Assembly: GCF_027943255.1 (NCBI RefSeq) | Contig: NC_072895.1 | Location: 25,084,001-25,148,000 of the forward strand | Direction: 5' to 3' | Length of the DNA: 64,000 nt | From: Anastrepha obliqua | Lineage: Eukaryota; Arthropoda; Insecta; Diptera; Tephritidae | Part shown: positions 32,768-43,729 of the stretch, piece after piece | Layout of the letters: every line of letters begins with the position of its first letter | Numbering within the stretch: position 1 is the stretch's first letter | Made by a program: the position numbers and the translations under genes | Notes under the pieces: model-generated | The model's database searches: none | Seen by the model: only the letters and a program-made list of their open reading frames with translations | What the model was told of the DNA's origin: nothing

Positions 32768-33690
32768 ATCGCGTACAACGTTCTATCAAGCGTATTGTGT
32801 GAGAAGCTGAAGCTCGCCATCAACCAACTTAGTAGACATTGGACCCGGAAAATCAAAGAATTATCAGATATTTATAATACGTGAGGTCTTGAAAAATACC
32901 CATGAAAGGAGAATCGCCGCATATCATGCGTCGATTTTAAAGTCGCTTTCGACAGTAAGAAAAGGAGTTGCCCATACCATATGTCGCGATGCCTGAATTT
33001 GGTATTCCTGTAAAGCTAATACGGTGAGCAATGCCAGCAGCTCCATTAGGTTTGGGAAGGACCTCTCCGAGGCGTTTGATATTAAATGAGATATCGATTA
33101 GGATGACTCCCTGTTGCATGACTTTTTTAATCTCATGCTGGGTTCGAATCATCACATCAGTGAACAGAAAAATGATTACGACGTACTATGTGAACGAGTG
33201 CTGAACCTAGTCGATTGATCGAACAAACCCTTGCAAGTCTTTCATCATTAGCTTCCTATGTATTGTATGGCGTAGAAGTTTGGACGATGACAATGTCCGA
33301 TGAGGTGTTCCTTGGAGTGTTCAGGCGAACGCTTCGGCGAAAGATTTTTATGCTTTTCACGTAGGCGTCGGTGAGTGTGGCAAACGATGAAAGAATAAGC
33401 TTCAAGAGCTCTACGGCGACATGCAACAACTAAAGATCGAGAGGCTTCACTGGCTCGTACGAGTGGACATAAACGCTCGGGCTAGGAAGGTATTGTATGA
33501 GGTACCTGCTGTTGGTAGCAGAGGAAGAAGCAGACCTCCACTGCATTGGACGGCGAAGGACTTGGATTCTCTTGGCTTCACTTGGTATTTCTAATTGGCA
33601 TCGGTTAATACAAGAAAGAAACTAGGCCAAAATCGTTAAGGCGGTTACTGCACCAATAACGTAGATGGAGTAATAAAGCTTAACCCAATC
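32768..33690 (+). pseudogene. RTE-like LINE reverse transcriptase, heavily degraded
   Basis: Broken frames give AYNVLSSVLCEKLKLAINQL, VDFKVAFDSV, GKDLSEAFDIK, DSLLHDFFNLML and, after a gap, ELYGDMQQLKIERLHWLVRV and GSRGRSRPPLHW. The order is that of an RTE-type ORF with the YADD region deleted or unrecognisable. Inactive. Confidence 0.75.
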
Positions 33691-33712
33691 TAATTGTTGA
33701 CTGATTGATGTA

Positions 33713-34611
33713 AAGGGTGACTTGACATTTTCCAATAGGGTTTTTTGACAGTTCAGGCGCGACTACTGTCAAACGAAATACATAATTTGTTCAGTATTCA
33801 TTGAAATTTCATCATGGAAAGACTTGCGCCTCAACGACGTTTACAAATCGTAAAATTGTATTACGAAAATCGACGCTCTGTGAAAAGGGTTCATTCCGCG
33901 CTGAGGCCCAGCGATGGTGTATAACGATGAGGCCCATATTTAGCTTAATGGCTACGTCAGTAAGCAAAATTTCCGTATTTGGGCTGAAGAGCAATGTAAA
34001 GCCATTTAAGAACAGGCAACCGTTTGATGCGGCCTATGGGTTGGAGGAGTCATCGGCCCATATTTATTCAAAGACGAGGTTGGCGCCAATGTAACAGAGA
34101 ATGGCGAACGCTATCGCGCAATGACGGGGATTTTCTGATGCCGGAAATTGAAGCTCGTGATCTCTACAACATTTGGTTCCAACAAGACGGCGGACGGCGC
34201 TATGTGCCATACAGTCCGTGAAACAATGGATATACTGCGTCGCCATTTCGGTAAACAATTCATCTCACGTCTCGAATAAGTGAATTGGCCACATCACACC
34301 TTTGGACTTTTGTTAGTGAGGATATGTAAAGTTTAAATGTTTCGATTGTGGGAGCCAACATTACTAAAGTTATTCACGAGCTACCGACCGACCAACTGAC
34401 CGAAGTCCCCCAGCGAATCATTCAAAATTGGTGTTTACGGATGACCGAATTATGGCGCAGCTGCGGTCAACATTTGAAAGGGACTATCTTTATACATAAA
34501 ATAAATGTCATGAATGGTTCTACACAAAAATAATAAAGATTGTCCAATCAGTTTGAATTCTCGTTGTTTTACTTCAATTAAAAACCAGATGCCTCTAAAT
34601 TAATCACCCTT
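33713..34611 (+). mobile_element. DD41D transposon, deleted and decayed
   Basis: Ends AAGGGTGACTTGAC and (reverse complement) AAGGGTGATTAATT are flanked by TA at 33711-33712 and 34612-34613. The transposase starts at 33813 (MERLAPQRRLQIVKLYYENR) and jumps after about 35 residues to catalytic sequence (DEAHI, LNGYVSKQNFRIWAEEQ, CGLWVGGVIGPYLFKDEVGA). The second Asp motif is frameshifted with a GGACGGCG duplication (FQQDGGRRYV) and the third is not found. The end (ANITKVIHELPTDQLTEV) is readable. The copy at 55138-55800 is the closest relative. Confidence 0.8.
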
Positions 34612-34613
34612 TA

Positions 34614-35408
34614 CTAGAAATTTGCTTTTTTATATAGAATATGCCATGCCATACACTTGTTTTCACAGAGCAACTTCACCAACTGCTTCCTGCCGTTGAC
34701 AGTTTTTATGAACGAATTCTTTATGCACTGCTCATTGAGTGTGAAAACAAAAAAAAAAAAAACAAAATATCCAGCAAATAATTTACAACACGTAAACAGA
34801 GATGTAAAAAACAGTAGTTGCCAGTTGTCAAGTGGTGGATACCTTATAAGGGACGATTCCGTTCCACAGTACAACAGCTGCATGGCGCATCTGTGACATA
34901 ATTCAGTCAATAGTGACGTTTGGTATGAAAACAAACAACAAAAGCCCACCGTTGGACTTGTGCATATGTGTATTCAAGTGTGAGTGAGCTGGGCATGCGC
35001 CAGAGCGGCACACAGGGCGTCACATACGCACAAATACCCTTTTGAACTGAGTTTCAAGTGTCGGTATGAAATATTCAAATTGTTTCCGTGTCAAGTTTAT
35101 ATGCACACATACATACATTCATACATACGTATCTACATATGTATTTAGTGAAATTTGGTGGAAGTTAATTTTTGAGGTAATTCGACAGTGCAAGTAGTAA
35201 AGCAGGTTTTTTTACAAGCACCAACCGAAAAAAGTTGCATGATTAAAAAAGTGAATGTTGGTGCATAAAATATAATGAGGGGTTGCTTTGAGATGCTATT
35301 ACATTTAGAAAAAAAAATTTCATTTCCGAAAAAAAAAGTTTCATTTCCAAAAAAAAAAATTATTTCCAAAAAAACAATGACGCTGAGACGCAGACCAACT
35401 CCCTCAAT
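34614..35408. other. unassigned DNA
   Basis: A CATA tract lies at 35105-35145 and A-rich runs (CATTTCC plus A runs, repeated about three times) at 35305-35375. No gene recognised. Confidence 0.4.
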
Positions 35409-35412
35409 TTAA

Positions 35413-36164
35413 GGGGTTATATACCTTGTGGTCCGGTGAAATTAGCGAAAGTTGGGTTTTTTTTAAAGATATGTAGCAATAATTTTATTGTATAAAAGTT
35501 TTTATTATTGGATATTACAATGTTTAAAGAAAAAAAAAAGGCTTTGTTTGTGTAAAAATATTTAAAAATGGCGGAGTTATGGCGTTTTCCCCCAAGACCC
35601 TTTTTTTGGAAGAGGCTTGCGGTGGACGCGATTCAAGTCCACCAAGTCAACTGAAATCAAAAAATCGAAAAGATTTCATTAGTATAGGGTTATATCTTCT
35701 TAGTGAACGATCAATATATTAAATATTTTGATTTTTGTGAAAATAGGAACATGTTTTTAAAAAACTCCACTTCTACAGTCCTAAAATTGGCATTAAAAAA
35801 TTCATATCTGCAAAATAAAAATTTATACATAAAAAGTTGATTGTTCACTAAGAGGCGACATCAATTACGAACAATTTAAAAAAAAAATTATAAAAATCGG
35901 TTGAATACTTTTTTTGCAATCGCGTCCACCGCAAAAGCATTTTTGGAAAAACACGTTTTTGAGATAATCGCGTTTAAAGTTTCAAGCGCCGCATGAGGCC
36001 GTACGCTCAGGACGTGACGACGCACAATTTAAAACGCTGTAACTTTCGATCTATTGCTCAGATCTCTATGAAATTTTTGGAAAATGCTCTCAAGAGATTG
36101 TACTTTACGATAAAGAAATAAAATTTATTTTGATTTTTTTGAAAAACACAAGGTATATAACCCC
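35413..36164. mobile_element. TTAA-targeting MITE (piggyBac-type), foldback
   Basis: The 18-bp end GGGGTTATATACCTTGTG is repeated perfectly in inverse at the other end, and both ends abut TTAA (35409-35412, 36165-36168), the piggyBac target. The interior is non-coding and itself inverted: GCGGTGGACGCGATT (about 35620) pairs with AATCGCGTCCACCGC (about 35918), and CTTAGTGAACGATCAA pairs with TTGATTGTTCACTAAG. The whole unit could form a long hairpin. Confidence 0.92.
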
Positions 36165-36168
36165 TTAA

Positions 36169-36985
36169 GTATATAAAAATACAATTATGAAGAGTTTGAA
36201 TGATTGTCGCCTGGAAAAACAACAACATACTGAGGGCACAAATAGAGGCTCACTGTGCTAAAATAAAACTAAATACAAAAAAAGAATTCATATTTTGATT
36301 CAAAATTTTTATTGTAAAATACTACACTCGTTAAAGTGTAGTGTTAAATATTTTCGAAAGATAAATCTTTAAAGAAATCATTTTTATATCGTGGAATTCA
36401 CACAAAATTAATTACCCTTCAAGTGTCATTTGTTGCATGCATCGGTAGGAGTTGTGTATGCATATATACATACACACACACACATATGCGTGCACACGCG
36501 AGTACATAAATATCAAGGAATGAAAGGGCTGCATTTCGAGTATGTGGCAGTTTCTACTTGTCTGTATCTGACATTTTGTCGAATTCCTGGTAGTAACTCA
36601 GCGTGTATTGTTTCCCATCAATTGTTGTATTTGGCAGCGTTGGCGCTGAGAAAGAGGGAGTGTCGATCATACTTTTTACATAAAAGATGTTTTAAGTTAC
36701 CTCCATACAAGCAGAAAGTCATGTACTACATACGCAAATATATATATATATAAGTATATAACGTGCACGCATATATAAGATTAATATATACCAACTCTTT
36801 GAGAAGTTTTGACATTGTCATTTTTTGTAGTTTTCTTATGTACATATTTTTCCTTCTTGAAGGTCATTAACTTTGGTTTTACTTTGGTTGTAAAAAATTT
36901 AAAATCCTATACATCTCTGCATCCGCAATAATATAAAATAGAATAAAATATCATAAAATAAAATATAATAATAAAATAAACAAAC
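36169..36985. other. unassigned DNA
   Basis: A CATA/CACA tract is at 36455-36500 and TATA at 36738-36760. ORFs are unrecognised. An AAAAT-rich stretch at 36925-36980 borders the LINE. Confidence 0.4.
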
Positions 36986-36989
36986 ACTT

Positions 36990-37830
36990 CTCGCAATCTT
37001 TGAAGCTACGTACATATTTTCTAAGCAGCGAGTCCCATCTATTTAAAGCTATCGCTATGGCAGATAATGGCTTTACCCCGCTCAGTTTGATGGAGCAGGA
37101 TTTCCCAGTACCTGAAGAGGTTAACTCCCCATCAGAAATGATCGCAGCATGGAAAGCAAAAACAATTCACGTTGCCCATCCCCATGATCTCGGAATGGAA
37201 TGGATAGACGCACATTCATCCAATTTATGGTTGAAAAGAGGAAAGTTATTTTCTGAAACAGAAGGTTTCGCAATCGCTATCCATGACCGAGTTATTTTAA
37301 CAAGAAATTTCCGAAGGTCGGTACACGGCGAGGCAATAGAAGATAGGTGCCGCAGGTGCGGCATTTACGGTGAAACAATGTACCATGTAATTGCTGGATG
37401 TAGCGTACTTGCCCCCCGTGAATATGTCATGAGACATAACAATAAAACAAAGATCCTCCACCAACAACTTGCGATAAAACACGGTCTCTTACAAGCAGAA
37501 GTCTTGTATTTTAAATATGAACCAAAGGCAATATTGGAAAATGTAAATTTTAAATTAAACTGGGACAGATTTATTTCCACAGATCAAACCGCAACTGCCA
37601 ACAAACCTGGCATCATCTTGCTCGACAAGATATATAAATAAAACAATCGAAGTAATCGATATAGCGGTGCCCCTTAATCGCAACATCCAAAGCACATACT
37701 CCACCATAATATTGAAGTATGCAGCTTTGGCCATAGAACTGAAACGGATGTACAAAGCGAGGGAAGTGAATATAATACTAATAATTATGTATATCTTCCA
37801 CTGCATTAGTGCCCAAGCATCTAATAAAAA
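36990..37830 (+). pseudogene. RLE-type LINE C-terminal part (R2/R4-like)
   Basis: A 213-codon open stretch ending at 37641 holds the CCHC motif CRRCGIYGETMYHVIAGCS (37350-37405), then YVMRHNNKTKILHQQLAIK and the restriction-like endonuclease core NKPGIILLDK...IDIAVPLNRN. In relatives the first part reads KPDI; here the PD aspartate is Gly. After a stop at 37639 the sequence continues in frame into YAALAIELKRMYKAREVNII. The restriction-like endonuclease places it with R2/R4-type LINEs, unlike the others here. The Asp loss and the stop indicate a dead copy, though it is one of the better preserved ones. Confidence 0.8.
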
Positions 37831-37834
37831 GAAG

Positions 37835-38420
37835 TTGTCTGTAAAGTCGGTTTACAGACGATAGTTTAACGTGAGAACGTCATAAGAAAATATTGATGGA
37901 ATGGTTGCAATTTTCAAAACAAAATTTTAATTTTATTTGTTTGATAGATATTTTGTATGGATATAGAGGAGGAGGTAAATGGAATCGCAATGGAATAGGT
38001 CAAGTTCCATTTACACAAACGTGACGAAACATTTCTCAAATTCATGAAAGATATGTTCAATTTCGATTGTGCATCAGACGTTAATAAGTCAAAAACACTA
38101 AGAGACAACATCATCGATTTGCCTTTTTCAAGACACTTTACACTTGAAACACTCCCTTTCATTTCCTATTTTTCCTATCATCGTTTATTCTCAACAGAGA
38201 AATGATTCATTACCATGCACGCGGGAAGAAGGCATATGCAAATACAAATATGCGAATTTATATATGTGCATATGCGCATATACTTACATATACATACATA
38301 TACATACATATATATGCTCACTCAAGTAGTACAGAGCCAGATATCGAACGTTGCCGAACGCGGAGACCGATTGTGCTCTTTGTCGTTCGTTCCGTGCTCT
38401 CGCTTGCAGTTCAAGCACAT
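37835..38420 (+). mobile_element. R-family repeat, 3'-truncated
   Basis: It starts TTGTCTGTAAAGTCGGTTTAC then ACGTGAGAACGTCATAAG, and follows the reverse of the complete copy at 42441-43053 as far as GCTTGCAGTTCAAG, where it ends before the minisatellite and 3' terminus. It abuts the RLE LINE. Confidence 0.85.
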
Positions 38421-38560
38421 TAGCTGACATTTGCTTGCGTACGGAATAGATTCGTATATTTGATATGTCCATATGACTTGTATGCATCTTTACATATAGA
38501 TTTGTTCTTTTTGAAAATTGCGCGAAATTGTATATGTATATGAATGTTTATATACATATA

Positions 38561-40339
38561 CTAGCAAACCCGGCCCCCTTCGCTGGGCACACTAAAATAG
38601 AATAGATATGGTTTAGAACAGAAAATATATGATTTTCATATTATTTATTTCTTTATTCTTCATTCAAGCGCTTTGGCATAAACAATATTTTTTGTTTTTC
38701 TATTTGTTTTTGAGTAAATATAAAATATTAATTGAAAATCAGGAAAAAAGAAGATTGTTTTTAAATTTCAAATCAACGCATATGAATAAACAATCGTCTT
38801 TTTTCCTGATCATCCATGAATTTTTCGTTGCAATTTATATGTTTTATTAAGCATTGAAGTTTTTTTAACTATTATCCATTTATATTTTTCAAAAAAAAAA
38901 AACGAAAAAAAATTTTTTTTCCACGAACACATAATTTTATTCGGATTTCACATTAAATTCTCAAATTTCGTAAGAAATTATTCACTGTTCCAAAATCCAC
39001 TCCAAAAAAATTCACAAACAATTTTTACATGTTGCACTTACGTTTTTTCCTTATGGCATCCAAATCAGAAAGAAATATTGACACATTGTAACTCACACTG
39101 TCAATTTGACAGTTCAGTTCCGCCCCAAGCGTTAAAACAGTAAGCGACATTATGGCTGGTTCAAAAGAGCGCTGCACCCGTTGCCAGTGCTCCGAGTTAC
39201 AACCAAACTTTACGAAACCCATTTTCAATACTTACTTAACAATGTGTGTAAGTTTGGTTTAATTCGGTGCAAAGACACGGCGGGTCCACGTTTTGGCATA
39301 TATTTCGAGACCCTAGTCATCAATAGGTATGAAAATTACCCCGTATTAAAGCACTTATCAACAGCTTTCATTTGATACCCATATTGTACATACACAACCA
39401 AAGGTTACCCGGGTCCACGTGTTGACCTATATCTCGAGACCCCAGTCACGGAGCGGCATGAAAAATACTCTGTACTAAAGCATTCACCAACAGCTTCAAT
39501 TTGATATCCATATTGTACAAACACATTCTAGGGTCCACGTTTTGGTCTCTATCTCGAGACCCTAGTCACGGAGCGGATGGAAATACTCTGAACTAAAGCA
39601 TTCACCAACAGCTTCCATTTGATACCCATATTGTACATACACATCCGAAGGTTACCGGGGTCCACGTTTTGACCTATATCTCGAGACCCTATCTACCAAT
39701 AGGTATCCAAACTATACGGAAGTCATCTTCAATACCTCCTTAACAATGTGTGTAAGTTTGGTTTAATTCGGTTCAAAGACACGGCGGGTCGACGTTTTGG
39801 CATATATTTCCAGACCCTAGTCATCAATAGGTATGAAAATTACCCCGTATTAAAGCACTTATCAACAGCTTTCATTTGATACCCATATTGTACATACACA
39901 ACCAAAGGTTACCCGGGTCCACGTGTTGACCTATATCTCGAGACCCCAGTCACGGAGCGGCATAAAAAATACTCTGTACTAAAGCATTCACCAACAGCTT
40001 CAATTTGATATCCATATTGTACAAACACATTCTAGGGTCCACGTTTTGGTCTCTATCTCGAGACCCTAGTCACGGTGCGGCATGAAAAATACTCTGGACT
40101 AAAGCATTCACCAGCAACTTCCATTTGATACCCATATTGTACATACACATCCGAAGGTTACCCGGGTCCACGTTTTGACCTATATCTCGAGCCCTATTTC
40201 CAAAATAAAATATAATCCATGTCACTCGTGGATGATGTAGCTTTCGAATGGTGAAAGAATTTTTAAAATCGGTCCAGTAGTTTTTGAGCCTATTCATTAC
40301 AAACAAACAAAGTTTTCCTCTTTATAATCTTAATATAGA
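38561..40339 (-). mobile_element. non-autonomous Helitron with internal tandem repeats
   Basis: The minus-strand 5' end is A|TCTATATTAAGATTATAAAG and the 3' end is GCCGGGTTTGCTAG|T, the A|TC...CTAG|T arrangement of Helitrons, with a GC-rich block just inside the 3' end (GCCCAGCGAAGGGGGCCGGG). The interior is built of repeats of about 117 bp (each with a GGTCTCTATCTCGAGACC palindrome) inside a larger unit of about 500 bp (39225 and 39733). It encodes no protein. The sister copy at 43730-45631 has the same ends. Confidence 0.88.
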
Positions 40340-40623
40340 TGTATTAAACTATGTTAATGTAAATTTATATTAAAAAATATTGATAATTGACAAATTTATG
40401 TAATTTAACGTAACGAGTTAAAAACAAATGATTATTAAAAAATATTGAAAATTGACAAATTTTTTTTTTTTTTTTAGAATAATTCGCAAACTCGTCCAGC
40501 AAGACCCATATCGACTAAGAAAATAAACTTCGATACTGAATGAAAAAGTTCTGTCTGAATGTGTTTCATTAGAACAACCAACTGTCTTTCAAATCGCAAT
40601 AACGGTAGATAAGTATTGCACGT
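40340..40623. other. 3' flank of Coq10
   Basis: A+T rich, with a T15-type run near 40460. No clear AATAAA signal for the gene was found by eye. Confidence 0.4.
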
Positions 40624-41530
40624 TCATAGCTTTAATAGTTTAATAGATCTTCGCCATAATATAAGCGATTTAATTGAAGGTGGTCCGTGTCGTCGTTCAG
40701 CTTCCGCCACAAAAGCATGCTCCATTTGATCGCAAATTAAATCGAAAAAAATATTTGCAATATTGCTGTGTATCAGCGATTTGAATTCGAAAGCTACTTT
40801 GAAATCCACAACACAAGATTGTGGAATGTCCTTCAGACCGGGACTAAATCGCCAATTGTTAAGCAAATAATTGAATAATCTTCCATCGGTGCATACGGAT
40901 TTTACCAGCACAGGATTTTGAAGCGAAACATTTGATGTATAACTTTCAATCAGCGGTGGGAAACCGACAATTAGGTCAGCCTTGAAGCCGTCATTGCGCT
41001 TACTGTGTACGAGTGATTTTTTCACGTATGGCACAAACTTATAATAGTTCGATACGTCGGCGACCACATCATACATTTCTTGCATCGAGTATCTGCAAAT
41101 TTGCGAAACGCCAACTTAAGTGAGTAATAGCGGATACAATACAAATCTGCACGCCTACCCAATTAACTCCTTTTTGGCATATTCCCGATTCTTGTTTGTA
41201 AGATCACTAAAAGTGAAGAAGTCTCGTTGAGGACAGTTCACGTTTCTGCCGGCAGCTGCGCTACAAAGAGAAGTAAACAAACTTGAAAAAATTAAGTTGC
41301 GAATTGCGATTTCCATATCGAGTTCATGTAGACACATTCGAACTGGTACGATATGCTTTGGTAGGGGGTTATATAATTTTCATTGAAATTAGATTTTTGT
41401 ATGAAATATGTAATACTTACAATTGTGTGTAGGTGCAACCGATAAGTTGCCTATTTGCCAGCAACAATTTTGCGTTCTTGAACATTACGCCACAAAAAAT
41501 GCCACAGCTACGTGTAAAGGATCTGCCCAT
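40624..41530 (-). CDS. Coq10: coenzyme Q-binding protein COQ10, mitochondrial
   Basis: COQ10 binds ubiquinone in mitochondria and is needed for normal respiration. It has a START/polyketide-cyclase-like fold. I read three exons on the minus strand: 41530-41421, 41260-41159 and 41092-40624. Introns of 160 bp and 66 bp have GT-AG ends (donor GTAAGT at 41420, acceptor after a pyrimidine tract ending TTTGTAG at 41261; donor GTAGGC at 41158, acceptor TTGCAG at 41093). The spliced frame is 681 nt, 226 residues, similar to COQ10 elsewhere. The start at 41530 is the first ATG after an in-frame stop and gives a basic presequence (MGRSFTRSCGIF). The core is diagnostic: GYSMQEMYDVV, FKADLIVGFPPLIESYTS, CTDGRLFNYLLNNWRFSPG, FEFKSLIHSNIANIFFDLI. 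No lesions are seen. An alternative start is the ATG at 41485. Confidence 0.93.
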
Positions 41531-41884
41531 CTGGAATTACTATTCACACTACAATAACACACGAATTGTTTTTTTTTGTGTTTTGAAAATTTATTATTTA
41601 ATATATTATTATTTAAAATTTTTATTTTCGTGTTCTCCGTATTCAAGTCAAGTTACAACTGAGCATAATTCAATAATGAATCATGACAACTGATTTCATT
41701 TTTTTCAATGAGGTTATGATGTCAGTGAAGGAAATATTTCTGCCGGTTTCACAGTAGTTTCTGTGAAGTGAATTTTAAAGCGTGTATATGTAAAATATCT
41801 TATAACTCAAGAACGGGCTCACCTATCCAAACCAAATTTTTAGGCTTTGTTTGGACTATTCAGTAGATGGTTTGTGTTTTGAAA
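41531..41884. other. 5' flank of Coq10
   Basis: This should contain the Coq10 promoter, but I see no convincing core element. It is A+T rich with a T-rich run at 41565-41640. Confidence 0.4.
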
Positions 41885-41948
41885 TTTTAAGAATCGGATA
41901 CCAGGGTCTCGAGAAATAGGCCAAAACGTGAACCCGGGTAACCCTAGC
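41885..41948 (+). repeat. Helitron internal-repeat fragment
   Basis: AGGGTCTCGAGAAATAGGCC then AAAACGTGAACCCGGGTAACC matches the internal unit of the Helitrons on either side. No ends are present. Confidence 0.65.
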
Positions 41949-41950
41949 AT

Positions 41951-42282
41951 ATTCTAGGGATCAGAATAAGAAATTTTGCGAAGGAACCATACCTCTAAAA
42001 CGATTTCTGATGTCCCCCAATATGGGTCGAACTTTTTAGTTTCTTTTCTATAACTCACATTCATTCATTTACATATGTTCTGACTAAATAAATTTCTTAA
42101 GAGAAAAAATAGATAATATTATAAATAAATAAAAATAAAGCAAATAAAGAAAAAACATAGCCATTTAGCTGATTTTTTCATGTAAAGGCCAAAAATGGTG
42201 ATATTTTGAAATTGGGGGACATCAGAATTCGTTTTAGAGGTATGGTTCCTTCGGTAAAGTTTCTTATTTTGATCCCTAGAAT
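41951..42282. mobile_element. foldback MITE with about 72-bp inverted arms
   Basis: ATTCTAGGGATCAGAATAAG at the left is repeated in inverse at the right (ATTCTAGGGATCAAAATAAG). The match continues through GAAGGAACCATACCTCTAAA and TCTGATGTCCCCCAAT with few mismatches, giving arms of about 72 bp around a 187-bp A+T-rich core. The flanking bases suggest a short TA-like target, but this is not certain. No protein is encoded. Confidence 0.88.
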
Positions 42283-42332
42283 ACGATTTTCATAGAGCAA
42301 TGAGCGATTTTTAAATCGACCCGCCCTACTGT

Positions 42333-43640
42333 ACCTATGTTTTGGTGTTCATGTATCCAAAACAATTGCAAAGTAAGGGAGAGTGAGAGAGCAAAATAAC
42401 ATTTCAATTTGAGAGGAAGTAGCAAGTTTTTACTGTATACATTTTGACGTGATAACGTCTTATAATTCGATTTAGCCGGCTGGTCGTTACCTTGCATGAA
42501 CTGCAAGCGAAAGCGCGGAACGAACGACATAGAGCACAATCGGCCCCCGCATTCGGCAACGTTCGACATCTGCACACCTACTTGAGTGAACATATGTATG
42601 TATATGCGCATATGTACATATATAAATTCGCATATTTGTATTTGCATATGCCTTCTTCCCGTGTGCATGGTAATGAACCATTTCTCTGTTGCGAATAGGA
42701 CGATGATAGGAAAAATAGGAAATGAAAGGGAGTGTTTCGAGTGTAAAGTGTCTTGAAAAAGGCAAATCGATGATGTTGCCTCTTAGTGTTTTTGACTTAT
42801 TAACGTCTGATGCACAATCGAAATTGAACATATCTTTCATGAATTTGAGAAATTTTTCGTCAACTTTCATGTTTGTGTAAATTTATCTTGACCTATTCCA
42901 TTGCGATTCCATTTACCTCCTCCTCTATATCCATACAAAATATCTATCAAACAAATAAAATTAAAATTTTGTTTTGAAAATTGCAACCAGTACATCAGTA
43001 TTTTCTTATGACGTTCTCACGTTAAACTATCGTCAGTAAACCGACTTACAGACTTACTTTTTTACTTGTAAGAATTTGCAAGTGAGAGAAACAGTTAAAC
43101 GCAAAGTAAAAATAAACACGAATTAAAATTTTTCGAATTGAGACAAAATTCTAAATTTAAATTAAAAAAATTGATTAAAATGGAGTATCTAATTTAGATA
43201 TCCTATATTAAATAGGAATCGGTCAATCATGTAGAGGCATGCACTTCTGAACCACAGCTTCCAGTCACCGCTGCTGCAGTTTGGTTCTTGGTTATTAACT
43301 AATTTGGCAATATATGTATGTATATCATATACTTGCATACATGCATATACAGCAGCAAGGAAAATATATAGAAAGCTATGATTGCCACAACAATTCAATT
43401 GAAAATTTAATGTTCTTCATCTGACAGCGTTGATGAAATAGAATAAATTATATATGTATTTGCTTTATTTTTTAATTTTTTTTTTTTTTAATTTTTTTTT
43501 TGTACTTTTTGTGACTTCTTCCCGTCAACAATTTAATAAGGTGAGCTTGCAAATTTTTACTGCTTTGCGTTCATTTAATTTTTTTTATTTTTCTCTTTGA
43601 GAGCGAATTCTCGGAAATTAAGGGGGAACGCCACTGTTTG
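42333..43640. mobile_element. MITE of the TGTTCATGTA family, split by an R repeat
   Basis: The left part (GTGTTCATGTATCCAAAAC, then GTGAGAGAGCAAAATAACAT) and right part (GTGAGAGAAACAGTTAAACGC, TTCTTCATCTGACAGCGTTG, TCTTTGAGAGCGAATTCTCG) match the uninterrupted copy at 62363-62825. The R element 42441-43053 lies between them. The right terminus beyond 43640 is degraded. Confidence 0.75.
42441..43053 (-). mobile_element. R-family repeat, most complete copy
   Basis: From TTTTGACGTGATAACGTC (R 3' end, left) to the complement of GTCTGTAAGTCGGTTTACTG (R 5' end, right), 613 bp. It lacks the pentanucleotide array and has no tandem minisatellite, so it may represent the unexpanded form of the subfamily that carries the CACTCCCTTTC region. 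It is nested in the MITE at 42333-43640. Confidence 0.85.
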
Positions 43641-43729
43641 GGGCCAAAAAATAGTCGATTTTTGAGAATTGTTTCTTTGTAAGTAGGAAAGATTATTCGC
43701 GGACCGAACAAAAGGCAATTTATTATATA
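43054..43729. other. MITE remainder and unassigned DNA
   Basis: Up to 43640 this is the right half of the split MITE with a long T run near 43475. A short unassigned stretch leads to the Helitron end at 43730. Confidence 0.6.

Noticed and set aside
38563..40339. Tandem repeats resembling a CRISPR array
   Set aside because: Units are about 117 bp without short unique spacers, there are no cas genes, and they lie within Helitron ends in an animal genome.
41155..41337. Coq10 start at MCLHELDMEIAIRN within the same exon
   Set aside because: A strong GTAAGT donor at 41420 and a pyrimidine-rich acceptor at 41261 give a spliced first exon in phase with a better presequence. The unspliced start remains possible but less likely.
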